Shown in pieces: positions 1 through 11,550 of a stretch of DNA of 64,000 bases. This DNA is from Kudoa neothunni (Eukaryota; Cnidaria), in NCBI GenBank assembly GCA_964304625.1, contig OZ199840.1:2108001-2172000 (forward strand), read 5' to 3'. The translations under genes and the position numbers were made by a program. A model generated the notes under the pieces. That model ran no database searches. It saw nothing but the letters and a program-made list of their open reading frames with translations, and was not told where the DNA came from. Each line of letters starts with the position of its first letter. Positions within the stretch are counted from its first letter, which is position 1.

Positions 1-298
1 TCGACATTCGTCTTCAATTTTCTTTTTTTAGATTGGTTGAAACTAGCCAACTCAACAAACTTTGTATACTACAAAAATTTTGGGCAAAAGTATAAAGGGG
101 TAACCGCTGTTTATAACGTCATCAAAAAGGCATATTTTTCATCTTTGTTGAGAGAGGTATGTTTTGTTACTTTACATCATTTAATTATGGTAAAAAAGTT
201 TATCCCTGTGTATATAAAATCCGATATAATTTGAATAGAAACAGCTCATCGATCAGTAGATCCATGAATACCAGTTAAACGAAGTCAACATTACGATA
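1..298. other. Intergenic, no gene seen
   Basis: AT-rich sequence before the first piggyBac-like element. A 65-codon open stretch at 37-234 has no recognisable motif or splice context, and I do not consider it a gene. Confidence 0.5.
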
Positions 299-302
299 TT
301 AA

Positions 303-3300
303 CCCTTCCGGTACCAACTGGGGTATTTAAGTGACCCCATATTATCTATTTTGTTTCTAAATCCAAAAATCAGCTTCTGATAGTCCTTCAAAATTTCAGA
401 ATACCTCAATTACTATTATTTCGATATTTTGATGAAAATATTTTTTACAATATAATTAAATCTAATGAATAGATTCAAAAATAATACTAGAGTTAATTTT
501 TAATGCATCGGATTAGTTTTCTAATGTTACATATTTGTTTTATAAATATCAAAAATAGCTTTATTCCCCAACAAAAATTTGAAAATATCCATTCTAATAT
601 ATGAAAAAATGGTGCGCCTTTCTAAATATTACCGCCTCGCGGATTAACGAGGATTAATTCGATTACTCCACGCGCTTAACGTTTCTTGTGGATATTTAGG
701 TAGCAATTGTCAAATAACTTTTGTTGAGGCATCAGTAGTATTTATTATGAGATTAGACCAAACCATTGATGATGTTGAAAACTTATTGGGATTCTTCTTC
801 GGTAGATAATGATAGTCGCTCAGAATATGAAATATGTGAATCAAATGATTGCGGTGAAGACGATTGTGTTATTAGTGATATAGATAATGATTCTATTTTT
901 TCTTCTCCGTCTGGTCTTGAGTGGTCCAAAAGAATTTGTTCCAAAACGAAAACTAAATCACACAACATCGTTACTTCACCCACAGGCATTTTAGAAGCCA
1001 AAAATATAACGTTCATTTTTTTATGCTTTTGAGTTGTTTATGTCGAAAGACATAATTGATAAGATGGTAAAATACACCAACAAATATAATGAAGAAACTA
1101 ACCCAGAGACACACACGACAATAACTAAAAATGAAATAAAAGCATTTATAGGCATATTAATTGCTGCTGGGCGTTCAAATGGTAGGGTGCTTGCTCATAG
1201 GAATATGTGGGATGGTAGTCCATTATTCAAACCATTATTCTTCTCCACAGTGATGTCCAGAAACAGATTCACTTATCTTTATATGAAAATCCGTTTCAAC
1301 GATAATGCAAATAGAATTTATCGGTTTCAAATTACAAACGACAAATTCGAACCTTGCCGCTAAATTTTCAATCTGTTTAATGAAAATGGCCTGAAATATT
1401 ATTCACCAGGCACGAACATTACAGTGGATGAAAGGTTAGTAAGGTTTAGGGGTAAATGTCCGTTTCGGGTATACATGAAGAGCAAGCCCGGACGATTCGG
1501 GATCAAACCTTGGGTGGCTGCAGACGTAGAAACGTCATACCTATTAAACACTCAACCGTATATACTGGGAAGATCGGTGGAACAAGGGAAATAAATCAGG
1601 CTGAAAATGTTGTCACAAGACTTGTCTCACCATTTTATGGAATTGGCCGAGGAGTGACCGTAGACAACTTTTTTACCTCCGTTTCTTTAGCCACGAAACT
1701 CCTCAAAGAGAACCTGATATTGACAGGGAAAAATTAGGTAGAATAAACGCGATATCCCCAAAGAATTTTTAAAATCGCCACGTCGAGAGGTTTTCTGGTG
1801 ATCTTTCACTTACTTCCTATGTACCCAAAAAAAACTATGCGGTCAATATATTGTCTACCGAATTCCATGACTCTTCAACAGAAGACACGTATAGAAAAAT
1901 ACCAACGGTGATTCTTCACTATAACAAAACCAAAGGTGGTGTTGATAATGGGGACAAAATGACCCAGTCATACTCCTGTTCGCGACCTACCCGTAGATGA
2001 CCACTGAAGATTTTCATGGAAATCATTGATATGACTGCGTTGAACGCATATATTATTTGGATCCAAAAAAATTCTGATTGGAAAAAAATGATCGTAGCAA
2101 GCGACAGAAATTTATTCGCGAGCTGGCCATAGAATTGGCAACACCCAATGTAGCATATTGTCGTGAGAATTCCCATACTCTTCAATCCCACATAAAGTAT
2201 GGTTTCCAATTTTTTGAAATCATTACCAATAATGACGATTTGACGATATCTGAATCAAATTCTACTCAACAATCAAAGAGAAATAGATGCCATTTTTGTC
2301 CTCGGAATAAGGATAAAAAATCCAGCCTGAGATGTTTCAACTGCTTCAATTTTGTTTGCATAAAACATAGAGTAAAAAGAAATATTATTTATTGTTTGGA
2401 TTGTACCAATTCTTTGAATAAATCGTGTTAACATATTTTTTTTATTCAGCATATGCTTGCAGATTATAAGTTATACACAAATTTTCACTAATAATTGAGT
2501 GCGATGTGTAATTCATTTTACGATCTCTAATGCATTATCATTTATGACATATACAATTTTGGTTTATTATAATAAATAAATTCTACCTAAGGCTCAACGG
2601 ATTCACAATTTTTGGATTTGTACACAGTCATGCTATTTGGGATAAAAAATATCGGCCTGTTGAAAAAACGAATAAAATTAATCTCGCTACCGAGGAAAGA
2701 ATAATGTTTTTACAAAATAATTCTCTACTTTGAGAAATTTTACCAATTATGACTCGTAAAATTAAGATATCTATCTACATAAAAGTAGATATTCTAATTT
2801 CTGTTTTCGCTACTATTTTGCGAATTTCAAAAATAATAAAATAATGACAAGACGAAAGTGATTTTGTCGTACAAATAAATATTAAAAATAATTACTTAAG
2901 AATATAACAGATATGTTGAATATTATTTTTTGATGTCTTAAACAATGATGCTCAAATAATGCAAACTGAAGTCACTGCATCATTTATTGTTTAAAAATAT
3001 TATCATTTTGTGTATTATTCCATGGATGGTAGCTATTGACACGGAAAATAATATTTAGAGGTCACTAATTTTGGCTATATTTAATTATTTATATCACATC
3101 GCTTCGCTTTTTCCCGTCAGGAATAATTAAATAGAGCTGATTCTAAACGATTAAATCTGTACAAAGCTTGTGAGTAAGAGTCGCTGAGATTAAAAATTTA
3201 TATTGAGTAAGCGTACATCCAGTTTATGACTAAATTTTATTGTGTCTATAGCATCTGCCTACTAAACTTTAGGAAATAATATAGATCAGCATTGGATAAT

Positions 3301-3753
3301 AGAAGTCTTCGCTCTTATAGCTTAAATTTGATCAAATCGGCAATCACATCAATCAATCATTAGCTACGGATTCACCGACTTTACCGAAAAGCGATGAGTA
3401 TTTAGTTGTTGCGATAGTCATGATTTTTTCTAATTACTCATAATTTTTTGATCATTAGCCTTCCATATATCCTGTTTCGGTAATAAACTGATAATATTTG
3501 CTATTTATGCCACATTTTGATGCATTTGTATCATTTTTCGTGCAATGGTTTTCGTCATGAACAAAATGATTTATGTATAGGTCAAATAATAAAAACTAAT
3601 TTTATTGGGCATGAATTATCATATTTTTGTCTCTTATTTTTGGTGAAATAGTTTCTAGCAGATTGAACAAATTTAAGGTGTATTTCGGCTGGAATACGTT
3701 AGTGACCCCAGTTGGTCACCCACGTTCTGTTATCGTAGTTGGTCCAGGAAGGG
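303..3753 (+). mobile_element. piggyBac-like transposon 1, degenerate
   Basis: The left end reads TTAA (299-302) then CCCTTCCGGTACCAACTGGG. The right end, reverse-complemented, reads CCCTTCCTGGACCAACTACG and is followed by ATAA (3754-3757). These are the short CCC-starting inverted repeats and TTAA-type target of the piggyBac family, with one changed base in the right target copy. A second repeat (GTGACCCC near 331 and near 3701) lies further inside. The element is about 3.45 kb. A broken transposase occupies 766-2431, and 2432-3700 is AT-rich non-coding sequence. Confidence 0.85.
766..2431 (+). pseudogene. piggyBac transposase (DDE_Tnp_1_7), broken
   Basis: Pieces in shifting frames follow the usual order of a piggyBac transposase. 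An acidic N-terminus at 766-1032 comes first, then an early helical region at 1034-1363. The first catalytic Asp lies in VDERLV (codon 1427-1429), the second in VDNFFTS (1663-1665) and the third in GGVDNGD (1944-1946). A C-terminal cysteine-rich zinc-binding domain sits at about 2287-2428 (CHFC, CFNC, CIKH, CLDC). All three aspartates are still readable, but several frameshifts and stops separate them (around 1033, 1363-1456 and 1738-2078), so no intact enzyme can be made. Members of this family cut and paste DNA at TTAA. Confidence 0.85.
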
Positions 3754-3757
3754 ATAA

Positions 3758-4259
3758 AGGTTGGTAGAAAATAATTTATAGTGAACTTATTATATCACAA
3801 TTAATTAGCTCCTGAGGACAAATAAGGGGAGATTATTTAATTTTCATGACTGATGTTATCTATTAGATATTTGAGATCATTTTTAATATATAATCCTTTT
3901 TTCGATTATCCCTTTATAGCTCACACTTAAAAGAGAATATTTGGAAATTACATTATGATATGAAACGATTTTTAATGAAGTTATTGTTTATTTTTTAAAC
4001 TATATTCTTTCTTACAACTATTGTTTGTAGCAATATTAGAATTTTAATACTAAATTCACTTAGGCAAGATGTTTGTGATGAATTATTTTAAACCTATTAA
4101 ATACAATGTATATTAAAGATTTTTGAACTAAAATAAGCATTTTAATTGTGAGGAGTAGATATATAAATTTAAATTTATTCGAAAAAAAAATTTTCCGCGC
4201 ATGATGTTGGAGCCTCTCGCGGAGCGTAGTTTGCCCATCCCTGTTACAGAGAGACATTT
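3758..4259. repeat. Intergenic stretch with an orphan hAT-type terminal repeat
   Basis: Mostly featureless AT-rich DNA. At 4189-4243 the minus strand reads CAGGGATGGGCAAACTACGC and continues into a GC-richer block. This is the typical start of hAT-family terminal inverted repeats (CAGGG-TGGGCAAAC). The matching second terminus was not found nearby, so this is probably the remnant end of a deleted hAT element. The 8 bases outside it (TTACAGAG) would be the target copy. Confidence 0.45.
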
Positions 4260-5303
4260 ATGAAAGTAAAAAAAAATCAGTGTTTCAACAAAATCATTAA
4301 GTTATTTTTAAAGCGCCAAATTTCCCAAATGGTGTTTAAAATATAGTCATTTTGTCGATTCAAGGTTTGTTAAGCGGATTACCTGATTTCAACTGTATGA
4401 TTAACACCTGCTTATGTCTTAGTAATGGTCGGTTGAAGTTAATCGTCCCCTTATAATCTTTTCCAAATATCAAATAAATGATGTCATATATTTTTATGTG
4501 TAAGATTGTCGTGTCAATTTGAGTGTTTGCACAAATGTGTTCCTTATTCTTATTTCTGTAGTTTTAACGTATTTTACATGATAAGCATATTTTGAAAGTT
4601 CCATTAACGATTTTAGATATGACACAAAGTCTATAATTACATTATTAATAGTGAGTTGATACTGCATTTTGTAATCAGATAGATTGATGTATTGTAAAGC
4701 AAGTATTGTGTCCGTAGATTTCATTGAAATCGTCCGGTATGTTGAACTTTCAGTGATTAAATTCAATGCATATGGTTGCAGGTATACTTCATTCGATTAA
4801 TTAAGTTGGTTGTGTTGATATCGACACGATTTGCGGATGATTGTGGGAAAACAGTGCATTAAAGTTTATGCCGTACCAAAGGATATTTATTTGAGAAATA
4901 AAAATTTGTTTTCTCAAGTTTTCTTCCATCTCTGTCTTTTTTTATTTATCCTGAAAGGTATGGAAAAAAATTTCTGAGCCGGACCAAAAAATAACGTTTT
5001 AAATAGCACTTTGGGAGAGTTTAACTAATTCGGAATGAAAATCAATATGATACTCACCTTCATTTATTTAGCACTGGTGCTGGGACAAGAAATTGTTAAT
5101 TAAAATCCAGGATTAATACACTCCTGCACAGAAATTATCATGATTTAAATTTCGAAATAAAAATCAACAAAGTATGATGATTACAAAAAATTTAGTTTGA
5201 CTGTTTCTATAAATCAATTTGAAACATAATATTTTTTTGAATGATATTAAAAAACATCCCTATGCGAAATCTCCCCAAAAGCAATGCTTGGCAGTTCCGC
5301 TAG
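4260..5303 (+). mobile_element. Helitron-like non-autonomous element, copy A
   Basis: The 3' end on the plus strand has an imperfect hairpin (CCAAAAGCAATGCTTGG, about 5275-5291), an 8-nt spacer, then CTAG (5300-5303) followed by a T. That is the Helitron 3' signature (hairpin, CTRR, insertion before T). The body at 4960-5290 matches the reverse complements of 27296-27660 and 43040-43330 along its length, and 4330-4450 matches the reverse complement of about 43790-43905. No Rep/helicase coding is present. The 5' boundary is uncertain (near 4250-4290). Confidence 0.6.
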
Positions 5304-8300
5304 TGTTTAATATAATACCTTCTCTATTAATTATTAGATGAAGTAACGAATAAATAAAACCTCATATCTAATCCTCTAAAAATTATTACTTGGATGAATG
5401 AATTGAAAATTGTATATTATTTTTTATTTAGCAGTGAGCTTAAAAAACCTTCATGGTGGACGCATAAGAGGTTTAACCATGGATTCACCTTCTATTACAA
5501 CAGATCGATATCATAGATCTTGTGTATCCCCCTCCCACGGTGTAATATATAATGTTATTTCTTTGACATTAAGAATTTAAACTTGAGACTTACATTTTTC
5601 ACTATTTTGCATACCTGATTTGAATTTGGTTTTCAAGAGATTAATATTTATTCTTATCATAAGCTATAATACAAAATTTATTTGTAAATAAGTGATTGAT
5701 TAATTTTTTTTGGTATCTTACTTCCAATTTATGTGTAAAACTGATTTAGTGATTAGGTTACTTATGAGTTAAGCGTTTCTAATGCTATGAAAGCTCATTA
5801 TATCTTGATCAGTTAAGAATTGAACTTTCTATATATTTGATTAACACAATGATTACAAATACAATAATTATTGCTTTTTTAATAGCCAATACAGGTAATT
5901 GAGTTAATCGGTTATTTGATTTAGTTTAAAAATTCTAATTTAGTTGATAATGAACATGATTCTATAGCGGTTGAAGTATAATATATAATTTTTCGTTGAA
6001 GTCGACGTATTTCATATTGTTTTATTATAGATGCGGCGAAATTCTAGATACATTAGGCGGATTGAGAAAACCAGATATGTCCATATTGACGTACATAAGG
6101 CTCTAAGCACGGTAAATATTAAATTTACAGGTTATAAAATGGCAATTTATTCAAGCTCGAACTTGACGATAAAGATCCTACACATTTGGAATCTTTAATA
6201 ATTAAATCAATGCAAGTACTTGTATTTTTCTAGGCCCACAACAATTTTATTTTGTTAAGTGTTATTCATGGCACAACATAAAAATAATTATAAAATCGTT
6301 CAAACTAAGCAATTTCCAGGAGAAAGAAAAGAATTTAAACCAAATGATTTTCCAATTTCATAATTTCCTCACTAAATTTTCAATCGATAGGGGATACCAT
6401 TTAATTTTTGTGTAAGTGATTTTGTTATCAATTTGTATTGGTCATTATACGTAAGGTATCAACCGTATATACAAGGTGGTGGTATTATGGGTATAGCACT
6501 ACCTAATAACATCGGAGTTCCAGCGTTAGGTGTCGCCATCGTACAGGTATATATTTATTTAAAACAATCTAATGCACTCAATAAATAGATATCTAAGGAA
6601 GAAAAACTAGATGTAGAAACAAATCACAGAACATTCCAACATGAATTAGGACATATACTTGGGTGTCCTCATGTTCTAAGAGGCGGTAATTCATTATTTG
6701 TCACAAAGTTATAATTTATTTTTATGATAAAGAAAGCCAATGTTTTAATGAAAAATATGGATGTGTCATGATACCAGTTTACCCCGAATGGTACATTGAG
6801 GAAATAGTTACATAATAAATTTTTTGCTAGGCCAGATAGCCTATCGTACCCACCAGCCTTTAGTGTAAAAGGATTCGAATACCTAAAATCACACCTCAGT
6901 AAACTTCATACAAATGACTTTTTACTTGTATCCAAAAATATTATTAAAATAAAAACATTTTATTTAATGCAATGTAGAATAATGTCAACCACCCTAAATT
7001 TCAGTTCTGCGGAAATGGTATGGTAGATCCTGGGGAAGAATGCGATTGTGGATTCGAAGCTAACTGTATCATCAGTGGTGAAATCAACTGTTGTAATATG
7101 ACCACCTGCAAATTCAAGCCAAATGCTGAGTGTTCGAAAGGGGAATGCTGTGAATCTTGCAAAGTATCTGATTTTTCTATTCTCACATTATTATTGGTTC
7201 GTGATCTCTACAAAGATAAAAAGTGGTGGTGTATGTCGACAAGCTGGTGAATGTCACCTGGAAGATACGTGTTCCGGGAAGAGCCCTTTCGTAAGCGATA
7301 TGGTAATGAGATTTTATTTCTAAAACAGTTTAGTGCCCCGGAGCGAAAAATAAACCAGACGGAACTCCCTGTCGATCAGGCAGAGTTAAATAAATCAATT
7401 TAATATGAGCTATTTAATTAAATATTTCTATACGTAGTCATTTTGTGTCAGTGGAATTTGTCCAGATTCTTATCAACAATGTAGAACAACCCAAAACTCG
7501 AGTAAGGAAATGGGTTCAAACTCTGGCGAAAATTAAATTTTCGTGCATAGCGAGTGCGAGATACGAACCAAGATGTCAAAAGCTAATCGATAACATGGGA
7601 ATATATGATTTGACACCACCGGAAGAAAAATTCGAGTAATTGTAATATTGATGAGCATTTCAAAATTTTCGTGAGGGGTTCATATTGTGGCGCATTGCCC
7701 TGTTTTTCCTCTGATGGAAGAAACATACTTGGAAAATCATATTACAGTCGAGAATTGGGAGGAAGATGCATGTAATAATTACTTTATCTGGTAGTTTAAA
7801 CTTATTCAACTCTAGATTGTTGGATAATTACATCAAGGATGATTTTCAAGGACTTATTCCAAACGGTCATAAATGTGGCGAAAATAGAGTGATATATGGT
7901 TTTGTTGGTGTTCTGATGTGCAATTTAACGTAGATGTGCATGAACAATAGATGTATTAATGCCATAGAAAATTTGGAAAAATGTAAAAACATAAGATGTC
8001 CTGATGGAATAGTAACGTAGCTAATAATTTCCGTTTTAATTGAATTAAGATTTGTGTAATGGGCAAATGTGTATCAAAGTACAATGATCTGAGTCCTTGC
8101 AAAGATATGGCATGTGGTGCAAATCAAGTAAACCATCATATATACGGTTTACTCATTAAAGTTGAAAAAATTTAGTATTGCAATAAAGAAGGAATGTGTG
8201 CCTATTATATTACGTAAGGTGCATAATTATATAAAAACTTATATTTGTTTCAGGCCAGAAGACCCTTCATCCGCTCATAAAATTAGTTTTGTTCCTTCAA

Positions 8301-9017
8301 AATTTTCCAATTCGTAAGATTAATATTCTAAAGAACAAAAGAGATTTACTTCATTTTTTATAAACATTAAAGTTAAAGTGTATATTTTTAATAGAGTATT
8401 ACAATGTACTCATTTTAAATATCCTTTTTAATCATTATTATTAATTATGTGAATTAATTTTATTTAATATATAAACAATTAACATAAGAGATAATTCATA
8501 TCCATCGTACTCTAAATATATTTTAGGCCTGTGTTTTCGGATGAAATTTATATGGGCCATAAATCAAGAAGTAATAATTCTTATAAACAATCACATAATT
8601 ATTTGTAGATATATTATTTCTGGTTTTACTCTGCATCTATGGAATTCTCGTTATTGCCATGTAATAACATGATCAACATAAAATTCATTGTGATATCAAT
8701 ATTAATTTAGATTGGTTTACACTTTTGTGTTTTGGAAGATGAAAGGATACTGAAATAGCGACTAGCTTGAAATGCATAAATATGACTATTCTCTAGATTT
8801 TAGATTTATTTTAGTCATTTCGTTAATAAATCATTTATTTGTATCATATTCGTAAAATAGCCTTATTTACTCAATTCATAAATAGGGTAGTAAACATGTT
8901 TAATTTTAATTAATATATATTATACATGGATACTTAATACAATGATCCATATTAGTTATTGAAATAAAACTTAACAATTATATTATTAACTGGCGTGAAT
9001 TGCCCAGCGTTGCTTGG
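5300..9017 (+). repeat. Left arm of a 3.7-kb inverted duplication carrying an ADAM gene
   Basis: The reverse complement of 37399-41129 matches this segment almost base for base over about 3.7 kb, with a net length difference of 13 bases. One arm ends inside CTAG (5300-5303), the 3' terminus of Helitron copy A. The other ends at 9017 inside the hairpin of Helitron copy B. Differences include scattered substitutions and a (TA) tract expanded in the right arm (about 40580-40600). The arms are separated by 28.4 kb. Confidence 0.93.
6031..8664 (+). CDS. ADAM-like metalloprotease-disintegrin, membrane-anchored (copy 1)
   Basis: A reprolysin (M12B) zinc protease of the cell surface. The zinc site [11 protein letters not shown] is at about 6640-6675, and the Met-turn GCVM at about 6758-6770. 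Then comes an FS...F..YL stretch (about 6860-6930). The disintegrin domain (7006-7162 and 7212-7290) starts [15 protein letters not shown] and continues [19 protein letters not shown] cysteine-rich domain follows (about 7334-8220), and a last exon encodes one membrane helix ([17 protein letters not shown]) with the stop at 8662-8664. Introns are tiny (for example 7291-7333, and a 38-nt one before the last exon), and the reading frame runs intact through the joins I checked from the zinc site to the end. The 5' end (signal peptide, prodomain, first catalytic exons near 6031-6300) is not resolved. A 19-nt gap after 6111 is too short to trust as an intron. Confidence 0.85.
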
Positions 9018-9046
9018 GGAATGATTTCGCATAGAGAAGGTTCTTA

Positions 9047-9752
9047 CCGGGTTTTGCATCCAAAGTCGAACTATTTGATAGTCAAAGTCTAAATTTTAAT
9101 AAACAAATTTAAAGTCATTAAAAAATAGAAATTAAAAATATTAGATTTATTGTTAAGGTGTATTACAGCTTAGTTAATGCAATGGAAGAGAGTACGTAAC
9201 GCAACTAAACAAAAAGTAATAGATAAATTGTTATTTTACGTTTCAGTTAATTTCTTTCAATATCAAGTAATGCATGACATTTTCCAAGGAAAGTTTCCAC
9301 ATTCTGATAATAATTCTTCAAATTATTGGAACTTACAGCATTGGAGGCTTCTTTCATCCTATTGAGGAGATCATCTCTTCCTCTTATAGGGCCGTCGCGC
9401 CGAATTTTTGATTTTATCAAGTTGTTCTTCACCTCTGAAGTAAGAAAAATGGTTTCTACAACCTCCCTTAGGTGCTTTATGGATTTTTTTCTGAACTTCT
9501 ATAGTCTTTGATTATTCCACAAAGGGTTAATTTGGGAATGTCAAAAGATTCAACAACTTCTCGTTGGCTCTTACCCTTATTTACAATCAAATCTATCACT
9601 CTCTCGCGGTTCCTATTCGAATGACTTTGCTGCTTTGACATTCTAACCAACGTGAGAACAATTCAGTACAACTCGTCCTTAAAAGTTCAATTCGTGACCA
9701 AAAAAAGGTCATTTAGAATGTTTAAAGTTCGACTTTGGGATGCGAAATCCGG
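9047..9752 (-). mobile_element. Tc1-like transposon, internally deleted
   Basis: Inverted repeats begin CCGGGTTTTGCATCC at 9047 and, on the opposite strand, CCGGATTTCGCATCC from 9752. Each continues into AAAGTCGAACT, and each is flanked by TA (9045-9046 and 9753-9754), the Tc1/mariner target. At 706 bp it is roughly half the usual 1.2-1.6 kb and carries only a shortened transposase. Confidence 0.8.
9247..9641 (-). pseudogene. Tc1-like transposase, N-terminal helix-turn-helix joined to C-terminus
   Basis: From ATG at 9639-9641 the minus strand reads MSKQQSHSNRNRERVIDLIV, a typical start of the Tc1 helix-turn-helix DNA-binding domain. After a frame change, 9432-9247 gives a C-terminal piece ending in a stretch like the Tc1 tail (NNLKNYYQNVETFLGKCHALL). 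Most of the DDE catalytic core is missing, so this copy is inactive. Confidence 0.65.
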
Positions 9753-9993
9753 TAATTAGATTCAAAAAATATGTTAATGTTTCGAATTATCCTATAGAAG
9801 CTGTCAAACTAATTTTTTTAGAACATAATACTTTGTCGATTTTAATTTAGAATTTTAAATCGTGATCACTTCCGTGCAAGAGAGTATCAATCCGGGTTTT
9901 TAATTTGCAATTTCCTGCCCCGACACCAAAGCTAAATAATTTAAGGTTAGTGTAATATTTATTTTCATTCCCAAATTATTTAAACTCTCTTAA

Positions 9994-10875
9994 CCTTCTA
10001 AATAGCTGAAACATTTTCACCCTCCAAATAAAAATGAGGTAGAAATCTACGCCGCCTTTTTATTTGATAGAACTATTTCAAATGAAATTCAGCATTGACT
10101 GACAAAATAGGAGTAAAATTCATTGAGTACATTTTGAATAATTGGCCAATTATTAAAGTTATATTCTGTGCACGCATGCGCACACATTTATGCTGTTACG
10201 TTTCTTTGGAGTATGATTGTTTTTATAGGTGTATTTCTGAGGTTTTTTAGTTTTAACGTTTAATTCAAGTTTTATAACAGCTGCCAATTAATTTTTCTTA
10301 TTTTAAACTAAGTAGTGTAATATTGCGTAAAAAAAACACAAAACGATGGAAAACAGTGCTTATTTCACAACAAGTTATTCCATATGTTTTTAATGCTCTC
10401 TACAATACGAAACTAAGAATATTGATCAACAGTTTCACATATGTTTTAAGATGCTCCCTACAACGTAGAAATAAGCAAACTGGCAAAAAGTCATCGTATT
10501 TTGAATAGCTGGTATAAAAATAGTGAGAGAATGAGGAGCTATCGTTGTATCCCTGAGAGAACGACATGCTTGTCGACGCTGCGCATGCGGGGGTGACATG
10601 GCGTGTATATTGTTTCGTTATTTATTCATTATTTACTCAATAGAATTTTCGTAAATTTTTAAAAATCACATGTATCAATATTTTAAATAATTTTAGTCGG
10701 AAGGTGTTTCACATTAACTTTTTTGATATATGACAAAATTTCAACTCATTTTTCTGAAAGTTTTCATAAAGATAAAAGATTGCAAAAAGTGGAGAGCAGT
10801 TATTTTCCATTTATACACTATAATGTTGTTGGCAAAATTTACTTGTGGTAGAAATCTACCCCCATTTAATTTAAA
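9994..10875. mobile_element. Insertion of about 0.88 kb at a TTAA site inside Helitron copy B
   Basis: Alignment of Helitron copy B to copy C is interrupted between CTCTTAA (9987-9993) and AAAGTGCAATCTAA (10878 on). TTAA occurs at both edges (9990-9993 and 10876-10879). A 13-base direct repeat (GGTAGAAATCTAC) lies near each end, at about 10041 and 10847. No inverted repeat matching the other piggyBac-like ends is clear and no coding is recognised, so the class is uncertain. Confidence 0.4.
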
Positions 10876-11082
10876 TTAAAGTGCAATCTAATACGTTATT
10901 TTTTGGGCGAGGGATTTTTAAAGTCGAATTCTGGACGGACTCAGAAAATGTGTGCACCGCAAACTTTTCAAGGGATAAAAAATAGAAAAAGTAATCGTGA
11001 TGAAGAAAACACAAGAAAATTAATTTTTGTTGCTCAAATGAATATCCTTTGGACCCGCATAAACTTAATGCGCTTTTTTCAA

Positions 11083-11540
11083 CAAACACTGGATTATTTT
11101 GTTTCTTTCTTAGTCATTAACACAAAAGTTGTTTATTGTTACTATTTACGAATTGTTACCACTTATATTTAACAATTTTATATAAACTAACTAAAAATTA
11201 ACTTTTTACAGATTTCACAAAAATATCTCATTTTTTACTATAATAAAAATGCTTTGTGAACATTGAAATGTAGATATTAAAGTAGTAAGATTTATTTTAG
11301 TTTATAATTTATTTTATTTAATTTTTTATTAGAAATTAATAAATTATTAAGGTTTTATTATTAAAATTCAGGAACCTAATTTTTAAACATGATTGTATTA
11401 ATTTTTTTACCTTGAAATATGTGTAAAACATTGAAAAAAAAATTTAACTATATTTTTATTAGTTTATAGGTTTTTTTATACGTCGAATTTCCTAACAAAA
11501 AATTCGGAAAAATACACAAAGCGAAAACTCGCCGGCGCAT
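11083..11540. repeat. Dispersed AT-rich repeat shared with the hAT element
   Basis: This stretch matches 33871-34320 in the same orientation over about 430 bp, with many small differences. The match starts near CAACAAACA and runs through to a run of T followed by TATG/TACG-TCAA. In the second locus it lies inside the hAT element at 33538-37083, so this may be a fragment of a related element, wedged between Helitron copy B and the IS630-like element. Confidence 0.55.
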
Positions 11541-11550
11541 TTATTTATAA

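Larger units (their letters stand above)
8990..11100 (-). mobile_element. Helitron-like non-autonomous element, copy B, with nested insertions
   Basis: On the minus strand it ends with hairpin CCCAAGCAACGCTGGG, a short spacer and CCAG (8990-8993), then T. The expected CTRR is degenerate here. The body matches copies C (27296 on) and D (43040 on) at 8994-9045, 9780-9990 and 10876-11080. The gaps are explained by a Tc1-like insertion at 9047-9752 and another insertion at about 9994-10875. It abuts the ADAM duplication, which ends inside its hairpin. The 5' limit is uncertain. Confidence 0.6.

Noticed and set aside
5035-5103. Short open frame with a perfect-looking signal peptide (MKINMILTFIYLALVLG) just upstream of the ADAM gene, taken at first as its first exon
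   Set aside because: The same sequence is part of the repeated Helitron body (compare the reverse complement of about 27500-27600), lies outside the duplicated segment, and has no convincing splice donor.
7445-7639. 64-codon open frame beginning [12 protein letters not shown], and its copy at 38777-38971
   Set aside because: Mostly the wrong frame of ADAM cysteine-rich exons: the true frame gives [14 protein letters not shown], then a splice at 7500 into SARYEPRC.
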